Assembly: GCF_022347545.1 (NCBI RefSeq)
Contig: NZ_JAKREW010000001.1
Coordinates: 310,001 to 374,000 of the forward strand
Length of the DNA stretch: 64,000 nucleotides
Direction of reading: 5' to 3'
Source: Terribium retamae
GTDB taxonomy: Bacteria; Pseudomonadota; Alphaproteobacteria; Rhizobiales; Rhizobiaceae
Shown here: positions 1 through 9,163 of the stretch, in pieces
How the letters are laid out: every line of letters begins with the position of its first letter
How positions within the stretch are numbered: the first letter of the stretch is position 1
The notes under the pieces: generated by a model
Databases searched by the model: none
What the model saw: only the letters and a program-made list of their open reading frames with translations
Told to the model about the DNA's origin: nothing
Made by a program: the position numbers and the translations under genes

Positions 1-1
1 T

Positions 2-130
2 GCTGCGTCGCCAACGCTGCGGATCGTCGCGCGCCTCGAGCGTGCGGATGGCTGGCTGGTCGCGCGGGGCAGCGCGAAGGTCGAGGTCGGCTCGCCCGTC
101 CATGTCACACTCAAAACGGTCATGTATTAA
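2..130 (+). CDS. C-terminal end of an unidentified protein (truncated by window edge)
   Basis: An open frame runs from the left edge to TAA at 128-130 and encodes the last 42 residues of a protein ending in VTLKTVMY. It lies 45 bp upstream of the type I secretion ATPase on the same strand, so it may be an exported substrate or other partner of that exporter. No family can be named from so short a tail; the alternation of beta-prone residues suggests a sheet-rich end. The call rests only on the open frame, the operon-like spacing and the absence of a competing gene. Confidence 0.5.
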   Translation, partial: AASPTLRIVARLERADGWLVARGSAKVEVGSPVHVTLKTVMY

Positions 131-175
131 GGTCGAGACCATGGCTAACGCGCCTCTTCTCAATTGCGAGCTTGC

Positions 176-1903
176 ATGAAGCCGACGCCGTCGCTGACAT
201 TGGCCGGAGTTCTATCGTCTTTTCGACGCGCTTTTTCAGGCATTGTCCTGATGAGCGGGGTTGTGAACGTGCTGACCCTGACCGGTTCGTTTTTCATGTT
301 GCAGGTGTATGACCGGGTCGTTCCAGGCCGCAGCGTGCCAACGCTGGTTGGTCTGGCGGTGCTTGCTGCTACCCTGTTCACGTTTCAGGGCGTGTTGGAA
401 CTGATCCGCTCGCGCCTCATGGTGCGGCTGGGTCAGGGTCTGGACGCAAAACTCAGCCCTTCGGTCTATTCGGCCCTGATGCGGCTGCCGCTGCGCTCCA
501 AATCTTCCGGTGACGGCTTGCAGCCTTTGCGGGATCTGGATCAGGTTCGCTCCTTTGTCGGTAGCGCCGGACCGACGGCGCTGTTCGACCTGCCGTGGAT
601 GCCGCTCTACATAGGCATTTGTTTCATCTTTCATTTCTGGATCGGCGTCACCGCGCTGGCCGGCGCCATTGTCCTGTTCGCACTGACCCTTCTGGCTGAA
701 TTCCGGACCAGCGGTCCGACCAAGATCGCCGGGCAGCATGCGGCGGTCCGCAGCTCGCTGGCGGAAGCGACAAGGCGCAATGCCGAAGCCATGCAAGCCA
801 TGGGCTTTGGCGGGCGTATCGCCGAGCGATGGTATGCGGTCAACGCCGACTATCTAAACGCGCATGCAGCCGCCAGCGACGTTGCAGGAACGCTTGGCAC
901 GATTTCCAAGGTACTGCGGCTGATGCTGCAATCGGGAATACTGGCGATCGGCGCTTATCTGGTCATCAAGCAGGAAGCGACCGGCGGCATCATGATCGCA
1001 AGCTCGATCATGATGGGCAGGGCGCTGGCTCCGATCGAATTGGCGATAGCGCATTGGAAGGGTTTCGTTGCAGCGCGCCAAAGCTGGGCGCGCCTGAAGC
1101 AATTGCTTTCTGCGCTTCCAGAAAGCACAACCGGTGTAACCCTGCCTGCGCCTGTCAGCAAGTTGGCGGTCGAGAGTGTCAGTGTCGTGCCGCCGGGCGA
1201 GCGGACACCGGTGGTCTGGGACGCGAATTTTACGCTGACCAGCGGATCGGGCCTCGGCATCATCGGTCCCAGTGCCTCCGGCAAGTCATCGCTGGTGCGT
1301 GCGTTGGCGGGCGTCTGGCTGCCGGCGCGCGGCTCGGTTCGACTGGACGGTGCGACGCTCGACCAGTGGCCGACCGATGAGCTGGGCAAACATATCGGCT
1401 ATCTGCCGCAGGATGTGCAGTTGTTCGACGGGACGATTGCCCAGAACATTTCCCGCTTCGACCCGGACGCATCTTCCGAAATGGTGCTGGCAGCGTCCAA
1501 GGCCGCCGGCGTGCATGATCTCATTGTGCATCTGGCTGAAGGCTATGACACCCGGATCGGCGAGGCGGGTGCCTCGCTGTCGGCCGGGCAACGGCAGCGT
1601 ATAGCCCTTGCACGCGCGCTCTATGGCGATCCGTTCCTGGTCATCCTGGATGAGCCGAATTCCAATCTCGATTCAGACGGAGAAATGGCCTTGTCCGCCG
1701 CCATCCGGGGCGTCAGGGACCGTGGCGGCATCGTGATAGTCGTGGCGCACCGGCCCAGTGCCCTGGCCAATGTCGATACGGTGCTGATGATGGCCAATGG
1801 GCATGCCAAGGCCTTCGGCCCAAAGGATGAGGTGTTGAACAAGATCGTCCGATCGGCAGCGCCCCTGAAAGTCGTTGCCGCTGAGGGAGGGGTCCCTGCA
1901 TGA
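176..1903 (+). CDS. prsD: Type I secretion system permease/ATPase (PrsD/PrtD-like)
   Basis: Inner-membrane ABC exporter of a type I secretion system, energising one-step export of repeat-type substrates (exopolysaccharide glycanases, proteases) through an HlyD adaptor and a TolC channel. The 575-residue product has an N-terminal transmembrane domain (segments near 15-45, 55-75, 135-175 and 245-290) and a C-terminal nucleotide-binding domain: Walker A GPSASGKS around 364-371, signature LSAGQ, and Walker B ending VILDEP. Length and order match the PrtD/PrsD family. I chose ATG at 176 because the preceding in-frame TTG at 164 adds only four residues and has no better ribosome site. The stop overlaps the adaptor start by 4 bp (ATGA), implying translational coupling. 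No TolC gene is nearby, as is usual when the outer-membrane channel is shared. Confidence 0.9.
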   Translation: MKPTPSLTLAGVLSSFRRAFSGIVLMSGVVNVLTLTGSFFMLQVYDRVVPGRSVPTLVGLAVLAATLFTFQGVLELIRSRLMVRLGQGLDAKLSPSVYSALMRLPLRSKSSGDGLQPLRDLDQVRSFVGSAGPTALFDLPWMPLYIGICFIFHFWIGVTALAGAIVLFALTLLAEFRTSGPTKIAGQHAAVRSSLAEATRRNAEAMQAMGFGGRIAERWYAVNADYLNAHAAASDVAGTLGTISKVLRLMLQSGILAIGAYLVIKQEATGGIMIASSIMMGRALAPIELAIAHWKGFVAARQSWARLKQLLSALPESTTGVTLPAPVSKLAVESVSVVPPGERTPVVWDANFTLTSGSGLGIIGPSASGKSSLVRALAGVWLPARGSVRLDGATLDQWPTDELGKHIGYLPQDVQLFDGTIAQNISRFDPDASSEMVLAASKAAGVHDLIVHLAEGYDTRIGEAGASLSAGQRQRIALARALYGDPFLVILDEPNSNLDSDGEMALSAAIRGVRDRGGIVIVVAHRPSALANVDTVLMMANGHAKAFGPKDEVLNKIVRSAAPLKVVAAEGGVPA

Positions 1904-3210
1904 GCAAGGACAACATCACTTCGCATCAGAGGCAGGTTCATCGCTATCTCGTGGCGGGCGTTGCGACGTGTCTTTTGCTTGTCGGAGGCGTCGGCGGCCT
2001 GGCGGCAGTGACCAAAATGTCGGGGGCGGTGATCGCGACCGGCCGACTGGTGGTCGATTCCAATGTGAAGAAGGTCCAGCATCCGACCGGCGGTGTGGTC
2101 GGCGAGATCAGGGTCCGCGAAGGCGACCTGGTTAAGGCCGGCGATATTCTTGTACGCCTGGACGAAACGACAACCCGCGCCAATCTGGCGATCGTCTCGA
2201 CAAGCCTGGACGAATTCTATGCACGGCTGGCCCGCCTGGAAGCAGAGCGTGACGGCCACGACAAGATCAGCTTTCCCGAGGTTTTGACATCGCGGCGCAA
2301 TGAAGCGGGTGTCGCCGCGTCGATGGCTGGAGAACAATCCCTGTTCGATTTCCGGCGTGAGGCACGATCCGGCCAGCGATCGCAATTGCGCGAACGGACC
2401 GCCCAACTGGCCCAGGAGGCCGCCGGATTGACCGAGCAACGGCAAGCGAAACGGCGCGAGATCGAACTGATCCAGATCGAACTGAAGGGCGTGCGGGATT
2501 TGTGGGATCGCAAGCTGGTGTCGATCAACCGCAAGACGGCGCTGGAGCGAGACGCGGTGAAGCTTGAAGGCGAGCACGGCCAGCTCACCGCCGCAATCGC
2601 CCAGGCAAACGGCAAGGCTGCCGAAGTCGAACTGCAGATCATCCAGATCGATCAGGACCTTCGCAGCGAAGTCGCGACCGAACTGCGCGAAACCCAGGCA
2701 AAAATCTCCGAGTTCGTCGAACGGAAGGTTGCTGCCGAGGACCAGCTGAAGCGGATCGACCTGCGCAGCCCTCAGGATGGCGCGGTGCTCCAGTTGGCCG
2801 TGCATACGGTTGGCGGGGTGATCACACCGGGCGAACAGGTGATGCAAATTGTGCCCGTAACGGATGACCTGACCGTCGAGGCGCATATCGCGCCCCAGGA
2901 TATCGACCAGGTGGTCATGGGCCAGCATGCGATTCTACGCCTGTCGGCCTTCAATCAGCAAACCACGCCGGAATTGACCGGGACGCTGTCCCGAATTGCG
3001 GCGGATCTGACCACCGACGAACGCACCGGGACGTCCTATTATGTCGCGCGGGTGAAGTTACCGAAGGCTGAAGTCGCCAAACTGCACGGTCTAGCCCTGA
3101 CGCCGGGCATGCCGGCCGAAGTGTTCTTCCCCACTAGCGACCGGACGATGCTGTCCTATCTGGTGAAGCCGCTGTCGGATCAGATCCAGAAGGCATTCCG
3201 GGAAGAGTGA
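1900..3210 (+). CDS. prsE: HlyD-family type I secretion periplasmic adaptor (PrsE-like)
   Basis: Membrane fusion protein linking the upstream ABC exporter to an outer-membrane channel. The 436-residue product has a short cytoplasmic N-terminus, one membrane anchor near 18-40 rich in Val, Leu and Gly, then a lipoyl/biotinyl-like hairpin half (GGVVGEIRVREGDLVKAGD region, about 60-90), a long Glu/Gln/Arg-rich alpha-helical coiled coil (about 100-285) and a C-terminal beta-barrel region containing the family's RSPxDG-type segment (here RSPQDG) and a PGMPAEV stretch. Length is normal for the PrtE/PrsE family. It starts inside the ATPase stop codon, so the two are a coupled operon. The specific symbol is inferred from the pairing; the family call is firm. 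Confidence 0.9.
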   Translation: MSKDNITSHQRQVHRYLVAGVATCLLLVGGVGGLAAVTKMSGAVIATGRLVVDSNVKKVQHPTGGVVGEIRVREGDLVKAGDILVRLDETTTRANLAIVSTSLDEFYARLARLEAERDGHDKISFPEVLTSRRNEAGVAASMAGEQSLFDFRREARSGQRSQLRERTAQLAQEAAGLTEQRQAKRREIELIQIELKGVRDLWDRKLVSINRKTALERDAVKLEGEHGQLTAAIAQANGKAAEVELQIIQIDQDLRSEVATELRETQAKISEFVERKVAAEDQLKRIDLRSPQDGAVLQLAVHTVGGVITPGEQVMQIVPVTDDLTVEAHIAPQDIDQVVMGQHAILRLSAFNQQTTPELTGTLSRIAADLTTDERTGTSYYVARVKLPKAEVAKLHGLALTPGMPAEVFFPTSDRTMLSYLVKPLSDQIQKAFREE

Positions 3211-3256
3211 AGCTCTCAAAACCAAAGCCGCCCTTCTGTCGCCTTTCACCACCCGG

Positions 3257-3748
3257 CTACGCGCGTTTGCTCCCGTGCTTGCGTAGATAATACCAGCCAC
3301 GCAGGCCGCTTATCATCATCAGACAAAACAACGCTGGAGATACCGGAGCCGCCAGGACTGCAGCAGGTAGGGGGAGGGTGTCGAAGTCCGATGTGGCCTC
3401 AGCCTGGCTGATGATCAGCCCGCTGGCTGCCACGATCGCTGTGGCGCACATCAACAAGAACAGCGTCGCCATGATCGGCACCAGACTGAAGAAGCGAGCC
3501 CGGATCAACAGCCCGGTCGCGACGAAAGCACAACCAATGAGGAGGAAGCCGAGCGTGCGGTTGCTTTCCGCGGCGCCCATCGTCGCTGGAGCCTGCTCGC
3601 CGATCATTGTGAGCAGGGCCAGAACCAGAGCCCAAAGGCCAGTCAGGAATACAGGCAGGCCACACAGGCGGCTTGCATAGACCGCGCTCTCTTCGTCATG
3701 GACGAAAACCCAGAAGCCGAGCGGCTGGTTAGCCTCGGTGATTGCCAT
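3257..3748 (-). CDS. Small integral membrane protein of unknown function
   Basis: A 163-residue hydrophobic protein convergent with the secretion adaptor. Four membrane-spanning stretches are visible, roughly at 35-55, 70-88, 92-115 and 130-148, followed by a basic tail ending KHGSKRA. The N-terminus (MAITEANQPLGFWVFVHDEE) is acidic and soluble-looking. I start at the ATG at 3748; an ATG nine codons earlier is also open. No catalytic motif or family is recognised. The gene stands alone between the exporter operon and tRNA-Gln. Hydrophobic periodicity and sustained codon bias argue that it is real, but nothing defines its role. Confidence 0.6.
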   Translation of the reverse strand: MAITEANQPLGFWVFVHDEESAVYASRLCGLPVFLTGLWALVLALLTMIGEQAPATMGAAESNRTLGFLLIGCAFVATGLLIRARFFSLVPIMATLFLLMCATAIVAASGLIISQAEATSDFDTLPLPAAVLAAPVSPALFCLMMISGLRGWYYLRKHGSKRA

Positions 3749-3936
3749 TTCCAAGCGGCCTCCTGCCCAGAACAAACTCTGGCCCGGCAGAGCAGTTTTG
3801 TCACCGCCCTTGTCACTATTCTATGATCCCGCCCGTTTCGATTCCCACAAAAATCAAACGGTTGCGTTGCCACCGATTTCACGCTCGTTGGTGACAAAGT
3901 CCTCAGGCAATAATCGAAAAAGATAAGAAAATCAGT

Positions 3937-4010
3937 TGGCTGGGGAACCTGGATTCGAACCAGGACTAACGGAGTCAGAGTCCGTGGGTCTACCGTTAAC
4001 CTATTCCCCA
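3937..4010 (-). tRNA. tRNA-Gln (CTG anticodon)
   Basis: On the minus strand a 74-nt cloverleaf folds, with the acceptor stem starting TGGGG and an encoded 3' CCA. The anticodon stem ACGGA/TCCGT carries the loop CTCTGAC, giving anticodon CTG, which reads CAG (Gln). The T arm has CCTGG, loop TTCGAAT and CCAGG. The leading U1 and the U-G-G-G-G start are typical of bacterial tRNA-Gln. A perfect 16-bp palindrome lies 5 bp outside the 5' end. Confidence 0.95.
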
Positions 4011-4107
4011 AAAAGCATTGAATTCAATGCCTTGGTGAAACGAGCTGAAGTCTGTTCCTGGCTGGAAGCCGACGGCTCGGTATGCCGCGCGCCCGTTTCT
4101 GCGCTGC

Positions 4108-4136
4108 CTTGTAGCTATGCTCCGGAAATAGTCAAG
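4108..4136 (-). promoter_or_regulatory. Candidate sigma-70 promoter upstream of tRNA-Gln
   Basis: On the minus strand, CTTGAC (4131-4136), a strong alphaproteobacterial -35, is followed after exactly 17 bp by TACAAG (4108-4113) as a -10. It lies about 100 bp before the tRNA 5' end, longer than usual for a tRNA leader, so it may drive a processed precursor or be fortuitous. Confidence 0.35.
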
Positions 4137-4149
4137 CCTCGACTGCGTT

Positions 4150-5100
4150 TCAATTGGCGGCCCGACCGAACTGCGAACGTTCGAACAGCAGCACGACGAT
4201 CAGGGCCAGGACGAGCGGGATGATAAGATAGAACATCCGGAAGACCAGGAGCGCTGCGATCACACCCGCCTGATCCATCTGCGGCAGGCCTGCGAGGAAC
4301 ACGACCTCGAACACACCAAGGCCGCCCGGTGCGTGCGAAATCTGCGCCGCCGAAAATGCTACCAGGAAGATTGCGAAGACGACGAGGTAGCCGGGATTGT
4401 TCTCGACAGGCAGCGCGAAATAGAGAATCGCGCCTGCCGCCAGGATCTCCAGCGGGCCGATCACCAATTGCCTCGCCACGATCGGCAGTCTTGGATAATG
4501 GATTTGAATGGAACCTATCTTCAGCGGCTTCAGGTGCAGCCAGCTGCCGAAGACGTAGGCGACCACCAGGAGAATCATGGCAATGCCGGCGCCCGCCGAC
4601 AGCCCGCCATAGCCGACCTCTTTGAAAACGCTTACATCCGCGAATCGATCGAACAGGTCGGGGATGAGGATCAGCACGATGCCGCCGAGCAGGATCGAGG
4701 ACAGCACGAAGGTGATCCAGCAGATCGCTACCAGCACGCCGACCTGCTGACCGGACAAGCCACGCGTGGCATAGGCGCGGTATCGGATGACGGCGCCGGA
4801 AAACACCGAGCCGCCGATATTGTGCGACAGCGCATAGGTGGTGAACGAGCACAGCGTCACGAACAGCCACGACACCCGTTTTTCCAGGTGCATCAGGGCG
4901 ATGTGGTCGTAGCCGGCGAGCGCGGCATAGGCGACGACCGAACTCAGCGCGGCCAAGAGCCAATGTGTCCAGCGTATGGCAGCCAGGCTCGCCCAGACGT
5001 CGTCCAGGGAAATACCGCGCAATTCATTGAACAGAACCCACACCGAAAAGGCGACAGCTGCCAGTCCTATGACCGGCCAGATAAAACGCCTCAAATTCAT
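4150..5100 (-). CDS. Lysylphosphatidylglycerol synthase TM-region / flippase-like membrane protein (YbhN/UPF0104 family)
   Basis: A 316-residue polytopic membrane protein resembling the N-terminal flippase half of MprF. Eight or so membrane segments are visible, including VIGLAAVAFSVWVLF near the N-terminus. The characteristic conserved region between segments, with GYDHIAL, the basic IRYRAYATRGLS loop and the later SHAPGGLGVFE motif, marks the LPG_synthase_TM family. No aminoacyltransferase domain is attached, so by itself it should translocate or bind a lipid rather than modify it. I start at the ATG at 5100 (MNLRRFIWP); an in-frame ATG 21 codons upstream would add a soluble leader with no helix. 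It is monocistronic; the lipid substrate is unknown. Confidence 0.8.
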   Translation of the reverse strand: MNLRRFIWPVIGLAAVAFSVWVLFNELRGISLDDVWASLAAIRWTHWLLAALSSVVAYAALAGYDHIALMHLEKRVSWLFVTLCSFTTYALSHNIGGSVFSGAVIRYRAYATRGLSGQQVGVLVAICWITFVLSSILLGGIVLILIPDLFDRFADVSVFKEVGYGGLSAGAGIAMILLVVAYVFGSWLHLKPLKIGSIQIHYPRLPIVARQLVIGPLEILAAGAILYFALPVENNPGYLVVFAIFLVAFSAAQISHAPGGLGVFEVVFLAGLPQMDQAGVIAALLVFRMFYLIIPLVLALIVVLLFERSQFGRAAN

Positions 5101-5395
5101 GCCGTCACGGCCATCAGCAACCCCAAATCCATCACGTGTCGATGTCCCCGCACGGGTGAGCATCGATCATTGTTGCCACGATGAACCCGCTGAAACCAGA
5201 AATGCCTGATCGAAGCCGGCTATTCAACACTTGTGGCGCGTTTACGGCGACATTGGCGCTGCCGGTGCTGCGATCGACAATTTTCGCACGGGTCTTGGTG
5301 ATCGGTGTTTGCGCTGCTACTCTGTCGCCAACTTACGAATGAATGTGCCAGCGGCGTCCGGGCAACCGGTTCGCGCGGCGCTGGAAGGATAGACA
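5101..5395. other. Intergenic region, no gene seen
   Basis: A 295-bp stretch between two divergently transcribed genes, the flippase-like protein (-) and ppx/gppA (+). It should hold both promoters. Short open frames here do not persist into a credible protein, and I see no RNA gene or strong palindrome. Confidence 0.5.
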
Positions 5396-6715
5396 GTGAA
5401 AGACCGCGACGCCGGCGCAAGAGCGCCGGAGGGCGACGTGTCGGCAGGGATTTCGGCATTGCCCGATCCTGGCCCTCCGTCTGCAGGCCCAGAGGGCCAC
5501 AACGGTGCGCGATGGGATTCGCACACTCCACAGCCCTTCAAGGGGCGTAAACGGCGCAAGCGGCGGCGTGGACGCAAGGTTTTTGCGCCCATCGATGGCG
5601 TGTCGGTCGCGGCTGGGAAAGCGCAACCCGCCGTTTCGGATACCCCACCGGCAAAACCGGTAGCGGATACCGGGCAGTCCGAAAGACCGCGGCCGGGCTG
5701 GAACGGCGAACTGCCGGTCTTCGCCGCGCTCGACCTTGGCACCAACAATTGCCGACTTCTGGTAGCCGTGCCCGGCAGGCATGGCCAGTTCCGGGTGATC
5801 GATGCCTTTTCGCGCATCGTGCGCCTGGGCGAGGGGCTTTCCGCGAGCGGTAGACTAAGCGATGCCGCGATGGCTCGCGCCATCGAAGCCTTGAAGGTCT
5901 GTGCCGACAAGTTGCGCACGCGCAAGGTTGGCCGGGGACCACTGTTAGCCACCCCAGCCTGCCGGTCAGCGGCCAATGGCGCTGAGTTCCTGGAACGGGT
6001 GGAGCGAGAGGCCGGGCTGAAGCTCGAGATCATCGACCGCGAAACCGAAGCACGGCTGGCCGTTTCCGGCTGCGGCTCGCTGATCGAACGCGAGACCAAG
6101 GGCGTGGTGTTGTTCGACATTGGCGGCGGTTCTTCGGAGATCGCATTGATCGATCTCAGCAACCGCCGCTCGCCACGCCTCGCGAACCATATCGTCTCCT
6201 GGACTTCTTTGCCCGTGGGCGTTGTTTCGTTGGCAGAACGTTTCGGCGGCCGTACAGTGACGCGTGACATCTTTACCGCCATGGTCGATGACGTCGCCGG
6301 GCGCCTTGCCGACTTCGAAGGCCGGCACAGGCTCAATCATCTGGTCTCGGGGCCGCATTTCCACCTGCTCGGCACATCCGGAACCGTCACGACACTGGCG
6401 GGCGTCCATCTCGATCTCGAGCGTTATGATCGACGACGTGTGGACGGCCTGTGGATGGGCCGCGAGAATGTCGACCGCATGGTGGAAAGATTGCTCGGCT
6501 GGGATTTCCAGCAGCGGGTCGCCAATCCCTGCATCGGCGCCGATCGCGCCGATCTGGTGCTGGCTGGCTGTGCCATTCTCGAGGCGATCCGCGCCGTCTG
6601 GCCGTCCGAGCGGTTGCGGGTTGCCGACCGCGGTCTGCGCGAAGGCATCTTGAGCGAGCTGATGGCTGATGACCGCGCCGCACGCGGTTCCTGGCGCGCG
6701 GAGGGGCGGCAATGA
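5396..6715 (+). CDS. ppx: Ppx/GppA-family phosphatase with basic N-terminal extension
   Basis: Predicted exopolyphosphatase / guanosine pentaphosphate phosphatase of the actin-like ASKHA fold, hydrolysing terminal phosphates of polyphosphate or pppGpp in the cytosol. In the 439-residue product the phosphate-1 loop [12 protein letters not shown] lies near 112-123 and the phosphate-2 loop [10 protein letters not shown] near 239-248, with a later [11 protein letters not shown] adenosine-type motif. The first ~105 residues are extra: a Pro/Gly-rich segment followed by a dense Lys/Arg patch ([12 protein letters not shown], about 44-55), which could bind RNA or polyphosphate. It starts with GTG at 5396. 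Its stop overlaps the rlmE start by 4 bp, a coupling that suggests a link to ribosome or stringent physiology. Confidence 0.85.
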   Translation: MKDRDAGARAPEGDVSAGISALPDPGPPSAGPEGHNGARWDSHTPQPFKGRKRRKRRRGRKVFAPIDGVSVAAGKAQPAVSDTPPAKPVADTGQSERPRPGWNGELPVFAALDLGTNNCRLLVAVPGRHGQFRVIDAFSRIVRLGEGLSASGRLSDAAMARAIEALKVCADKLRTRKVGRGPLLATPACRSAANGAEFLERVEREAGLKLEIIDRETEARLAVSGCGSLIERETKGVVLFDIGGGSSEIALIDLSNRRSPRLANHIVSWTSLPVGVVSLAERFGGRTVTRDIFTAMVDDVAGRLADFEGRHRLNHLVSGPHFHLLGTSGTVTTLAGVHLDLERYDRRRVDGLWMGRENVDRMVERLLGWDFQQRVANPCIGADRADLVLAGCAILEAIRAVWPSERLRVADRGLREGILSELMADDRAARGSWRAEGRQ

Positions 6716-7422
6716 GCAACAAGAAGGACGGTGCGGGCAGCACGACGCGCGTCTTGCGCACCAAGGTGAAGAAGAAGCGCGGCTTGAAGGAGTCGTCGCG
6801 CCGCTGGCTGGAGCGGCATCTCAACGATCCCTACGTCCAACGCTCCAAGACGGATGGCTATCGTTCGCGCGCCGCATACAAGCTGATCGAAATCGACGAC
6901 AAATACCGGCTGTTGAAACCAGGCCAGAAGGTGATCGACCTGGGCGCCGCACCCGGCGGCTGGTGCCAGGTGGCGGCGGCACGCACGAAATCGACGGCGC
7001 AGGCGCCGCATGTCGTCGGTATCGACTATCTGGAGATGGATGCCGTTCCCGGCGCCGCAATCGTGCAGATGGATTTCCTGGACGACGCGGCGCCGACACG
7101 GCTGATCGAGGCGTTGGGCGGAGAACCGGACATCGTGCTTTCCGACATGGCAGCACCCACTACCGGACATCGTCGCACCGACCATCTGCGCACCATGCAT
7201 CTGTGCGAGGTGGCGGCCGATTTCGCCATGTCGGTGTTGAAGCCCGGAGGTCACTTCCTGACCAAGACCTTCCAGGGCGGCACCGAAAATGAGCTGCTGG
7301 ACATGCTGAAACGATCTTTCCGTTCGGTTCATCACGTCAAGCCGCCGGCCTCGCGCGACGAATCGGTCGAGCTTTATCTGCTGGCCAAGGATTTCAAGGG
7401 AAGGGCGCCGACCGAAGAGTGA
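6712..7422 (+). CDS. rlmE: 23S rRNA 2'-O-ribose methyltransferase RlmE (FtsJ/RrmJ)
   Basis: SAM-dependent methyltransferase that 2'-O-methylates U2552 in the A-loop of 23S rRNA during late 50S assembly. The 236-residue protein shows the family order: a basic N-terminus ([16 protein letters not shown]), SRAAYKL with the first catalytic Lys around 58, the SAM loop [13 protein letters not shown] near 78-90, the catalytic Asp in [13 protein letters not shown] near 145, then [11 protein letters not shown] with the second Lys near 185, and a Glu before [10 protein letters not shown]. This preserves the K-D-K-E tetrad. Length is slightly above the E. coli enzyme because of the basic head. Its ATGA overlap with ppx shows co-translation. 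Confidence 0.93.
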   Translation: MSNKKDGAGSTTRVLRTKVKKKRGLKESSRRWLERHLNDPYVQRSKTDGYRSRAAYKLIEIDDKYRLLKPGQKVIDLGAAPGGWCQVAAARTKSTAQAPHVVGIDYLEMDAVPGAAIVQMDFLDDAAPTRLIEALGGEPDIVLSDMAAPTTGHRRTDHLRTMHLCEVAADFAMSVLKPGGHFLTKTFQGGTENELLDMLKRSFRSVHHVKPPASRDESVELYLLAKDFKGRAPTEE

Positions 7423-7432
7423 GCACGAAGCC

Positions 7433-8848
7433 TCAGGCTGTCGGCGCGGTGCTCTCGATCGGCTTTCCAGGCTGCGCCTTGTAGCCGGAAACGGCGTTGC
7501 CGGCATCCGGCGACAGCCGCATGAAGAACAACGCTGCAAGTGCGGCTACCACCGCAACGATGAAGAAGGCGACATGGAAGTCGCTCAAGGTAAGCGGGCC
7601 GCCATGCATCTTAGTGGAGATTTCCAGGATACCGCCGGCCAACGCCACGCCGAGCGCGATGTTCAATTGCTGGGCCACGGCGGTTATCGGCGTCGCCTTC
7701 GAAGTGTCTTCGGCCGGGATTTCGGCAAAGGCCAGCGCGTTGACCCCGGTGAAGAACATCGAGCGGATGAAGCCGCCGACAAGCAGCACGGCCAGCATCA
7801 GCAGATAGGGCGTCGTCGGCGTGAACAGCCCATTGATGGCGATGGAAGCGGCCGCCAGAAGTGAGCCCCAGATCAAGACGCGGCGGAAGCCTGCGACACG
7901 AAACAGCCACGCCGTAACGAATTTCATGCCGATGGCGCCAAGCGCCGAAACAAAGGTGATCATGCCCGACTGAAACGGCGTGAGGCCGAAACCGATCTGA
8001 AACATCAGCGGCAGCAGGAACGGTACCGCTCCGATTCCAATGCGGAACAGGCCACCGCCCAGGACGGAGGCGCGGAAGGCTTGGTTCTGGAACAGGTCAA
8101 GCGCCAGGAGCGGGTTCCTGGCATGGCGCGCATGCCAGAGATAGAGCCCGCCGCAAACGACGCCGACGATCACGGTGACAAAGCCAACGAGGGACGGCAG
8201 TGCCGGCAGGCTGATCACCGAAAGCCCGAAAACGATGCCGGAGGCGGCCAACCCACTCAGGATAAGGCCGATGTAGTCGAGCGGCGGCGTCTCGCCGGGA
8301 GGCGTCTCCGGCAAGTAGCGGGTCGCCAGGACCATGCCGGCAATGCCGATCGGCACGTTGATCAGGAAGATCCAGTGCCATGAAAAGTAGGTGGTGATGA
8401 AGCCGCCGACGGGTGGGCCGACGAGGGGCCCCACCAATGCCGGAATGGTGAGCCACGACATCGCCGCGACCAGGTCGCTCTTCGGAGTCGCCCTCACCAG
8501 CACAAGGCGTCCGACCGGCGTCATCATCGCGCCCCCCATGCCCTGGAAGAAGCGAGCAAGGACGAAAGTTTCCAGGGAGTAGGCTGCCGCGCAAGCCACG
8601 GAGCCCAGGATGAACACGGCAATGGCTGCACGAAACACGTTCCGCGCCCCGAAACGGTCCGCCATCCAGCCGCTGATCGGGATGAAGATGGCAAGCGCCA
8701 CAAGATAGGCGGTGAGTGCCAGCTTGAGCGCGATCGGGCTCGTCTGGATATCGGCCGCGATCGCCGGTAGCGAGGTAGCGATAACGGTGGAGTCCATGTT
8801 TTCCATGAACAACGCGACGGCCAGAACGAGCGGGATGATTCTATTCAC
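7433..8848 (-). CDS. MFS multidrug exporter, DHA2 (EmrB/QacA) family
   Basis: Proton-driven drug or metabolite exporter of the major facilitator superfamily. About 471 residues with 14 predicted helices, as usual for DHA2. Helix 1 has MDSTVIATSLPAIAADI, the signature of the drug:H+ antiporter-2 group; the loop 2-3 motif A appears as GWMADRFGARNVF; motif C is in the fifth helix region (LVGPLVGPPVGG). I choose the GTG at 8848, giving VNRIIPLVLAVALF as the membrane-proximal start; an ATG at 8923 would add 25 unlikely residues. It is convergent with rlmE, 10 bp apart, and stands alone with no adjacent EmrA adaptor or TetR regulator, so substrate and regulation are unknown. Confidence 0.87.
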   Translation of the reverse strand: MNRIIPLVLAVALFMENMDSTVIATSLPAIAADIQTSPIALKLALTAYLVALAIFIPISGWMADRFGARNVFRAAIAVFILGSVACAAAYSLETFVLARFFQGMGGAMMTPVGRLVLVRATPKSDLVAAMSWLTIPALVGPLVGPPVGGFITTYFSWHWIFLINVPIGIAGMVLATRYLPETPPGETPPLDYIGLILSGLAASGIVFGLSVISLPALPSLVGFVTVIVGVVCGGLYLWHARHARNPLLALDLFQNQAFRASVLGGGLFRIGIGAVPFLLPLMFQIGFGLTPFQSGMITFVSALGAIGMKFVTAWLFRVAGFRRVLIWGSLLAAASIAINGLFTPTTPYLLMLAVLLVGGFIRSMFFTGVNALAFAEIPAEDTSKATPITAVAQQLNIALGVALAGGILEISTKMHGGPLTLSDFHVAFFIVAVVAALAALFFMRLSPDAGNAVSGYKAQPGKPIESTAPTA

Positions 8849-9163
8849 GAAGAGTCCGGACCCTGAAACGGCGACGGGAACAATTGGCGACGCCGTTATC
8901 ACGCCAACGAACTGGCGTCCCACCTTGTTCAGTCACTTTTGTGCGACCCGACCGGCATTGCAAGATCCAGGGCCGAGAGGGGAGCACACCAGAACGCGAA
9001 TCCGATGAAACGTCGATATGAGCACCGCACACGCTTTCCATCAGCGATCAGACGTGTTACCAGCCACCGCCAATCCTGAAAGGGAACTTCGAGTCGGCGC
9101 ACCCATCCGGGTCAGCGCCCGCTTCGTTTTTTAGACCCCACTTTGTTCAGACAGGGATCGGCA

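Noticed and set aside
1621..2928. Open frame of 435 codons antisense to the secretion genes
   Set aside because: It crosses the boundary of two well-supported genes and has no family features.
3936..4223. Short + strand open frame starting inside the tRNA-Gln region
   Set aside because: Its first 25 codons are the tRNA complement; such frames (AGEPGFEPG) are a known artefact of tRNA T arms.
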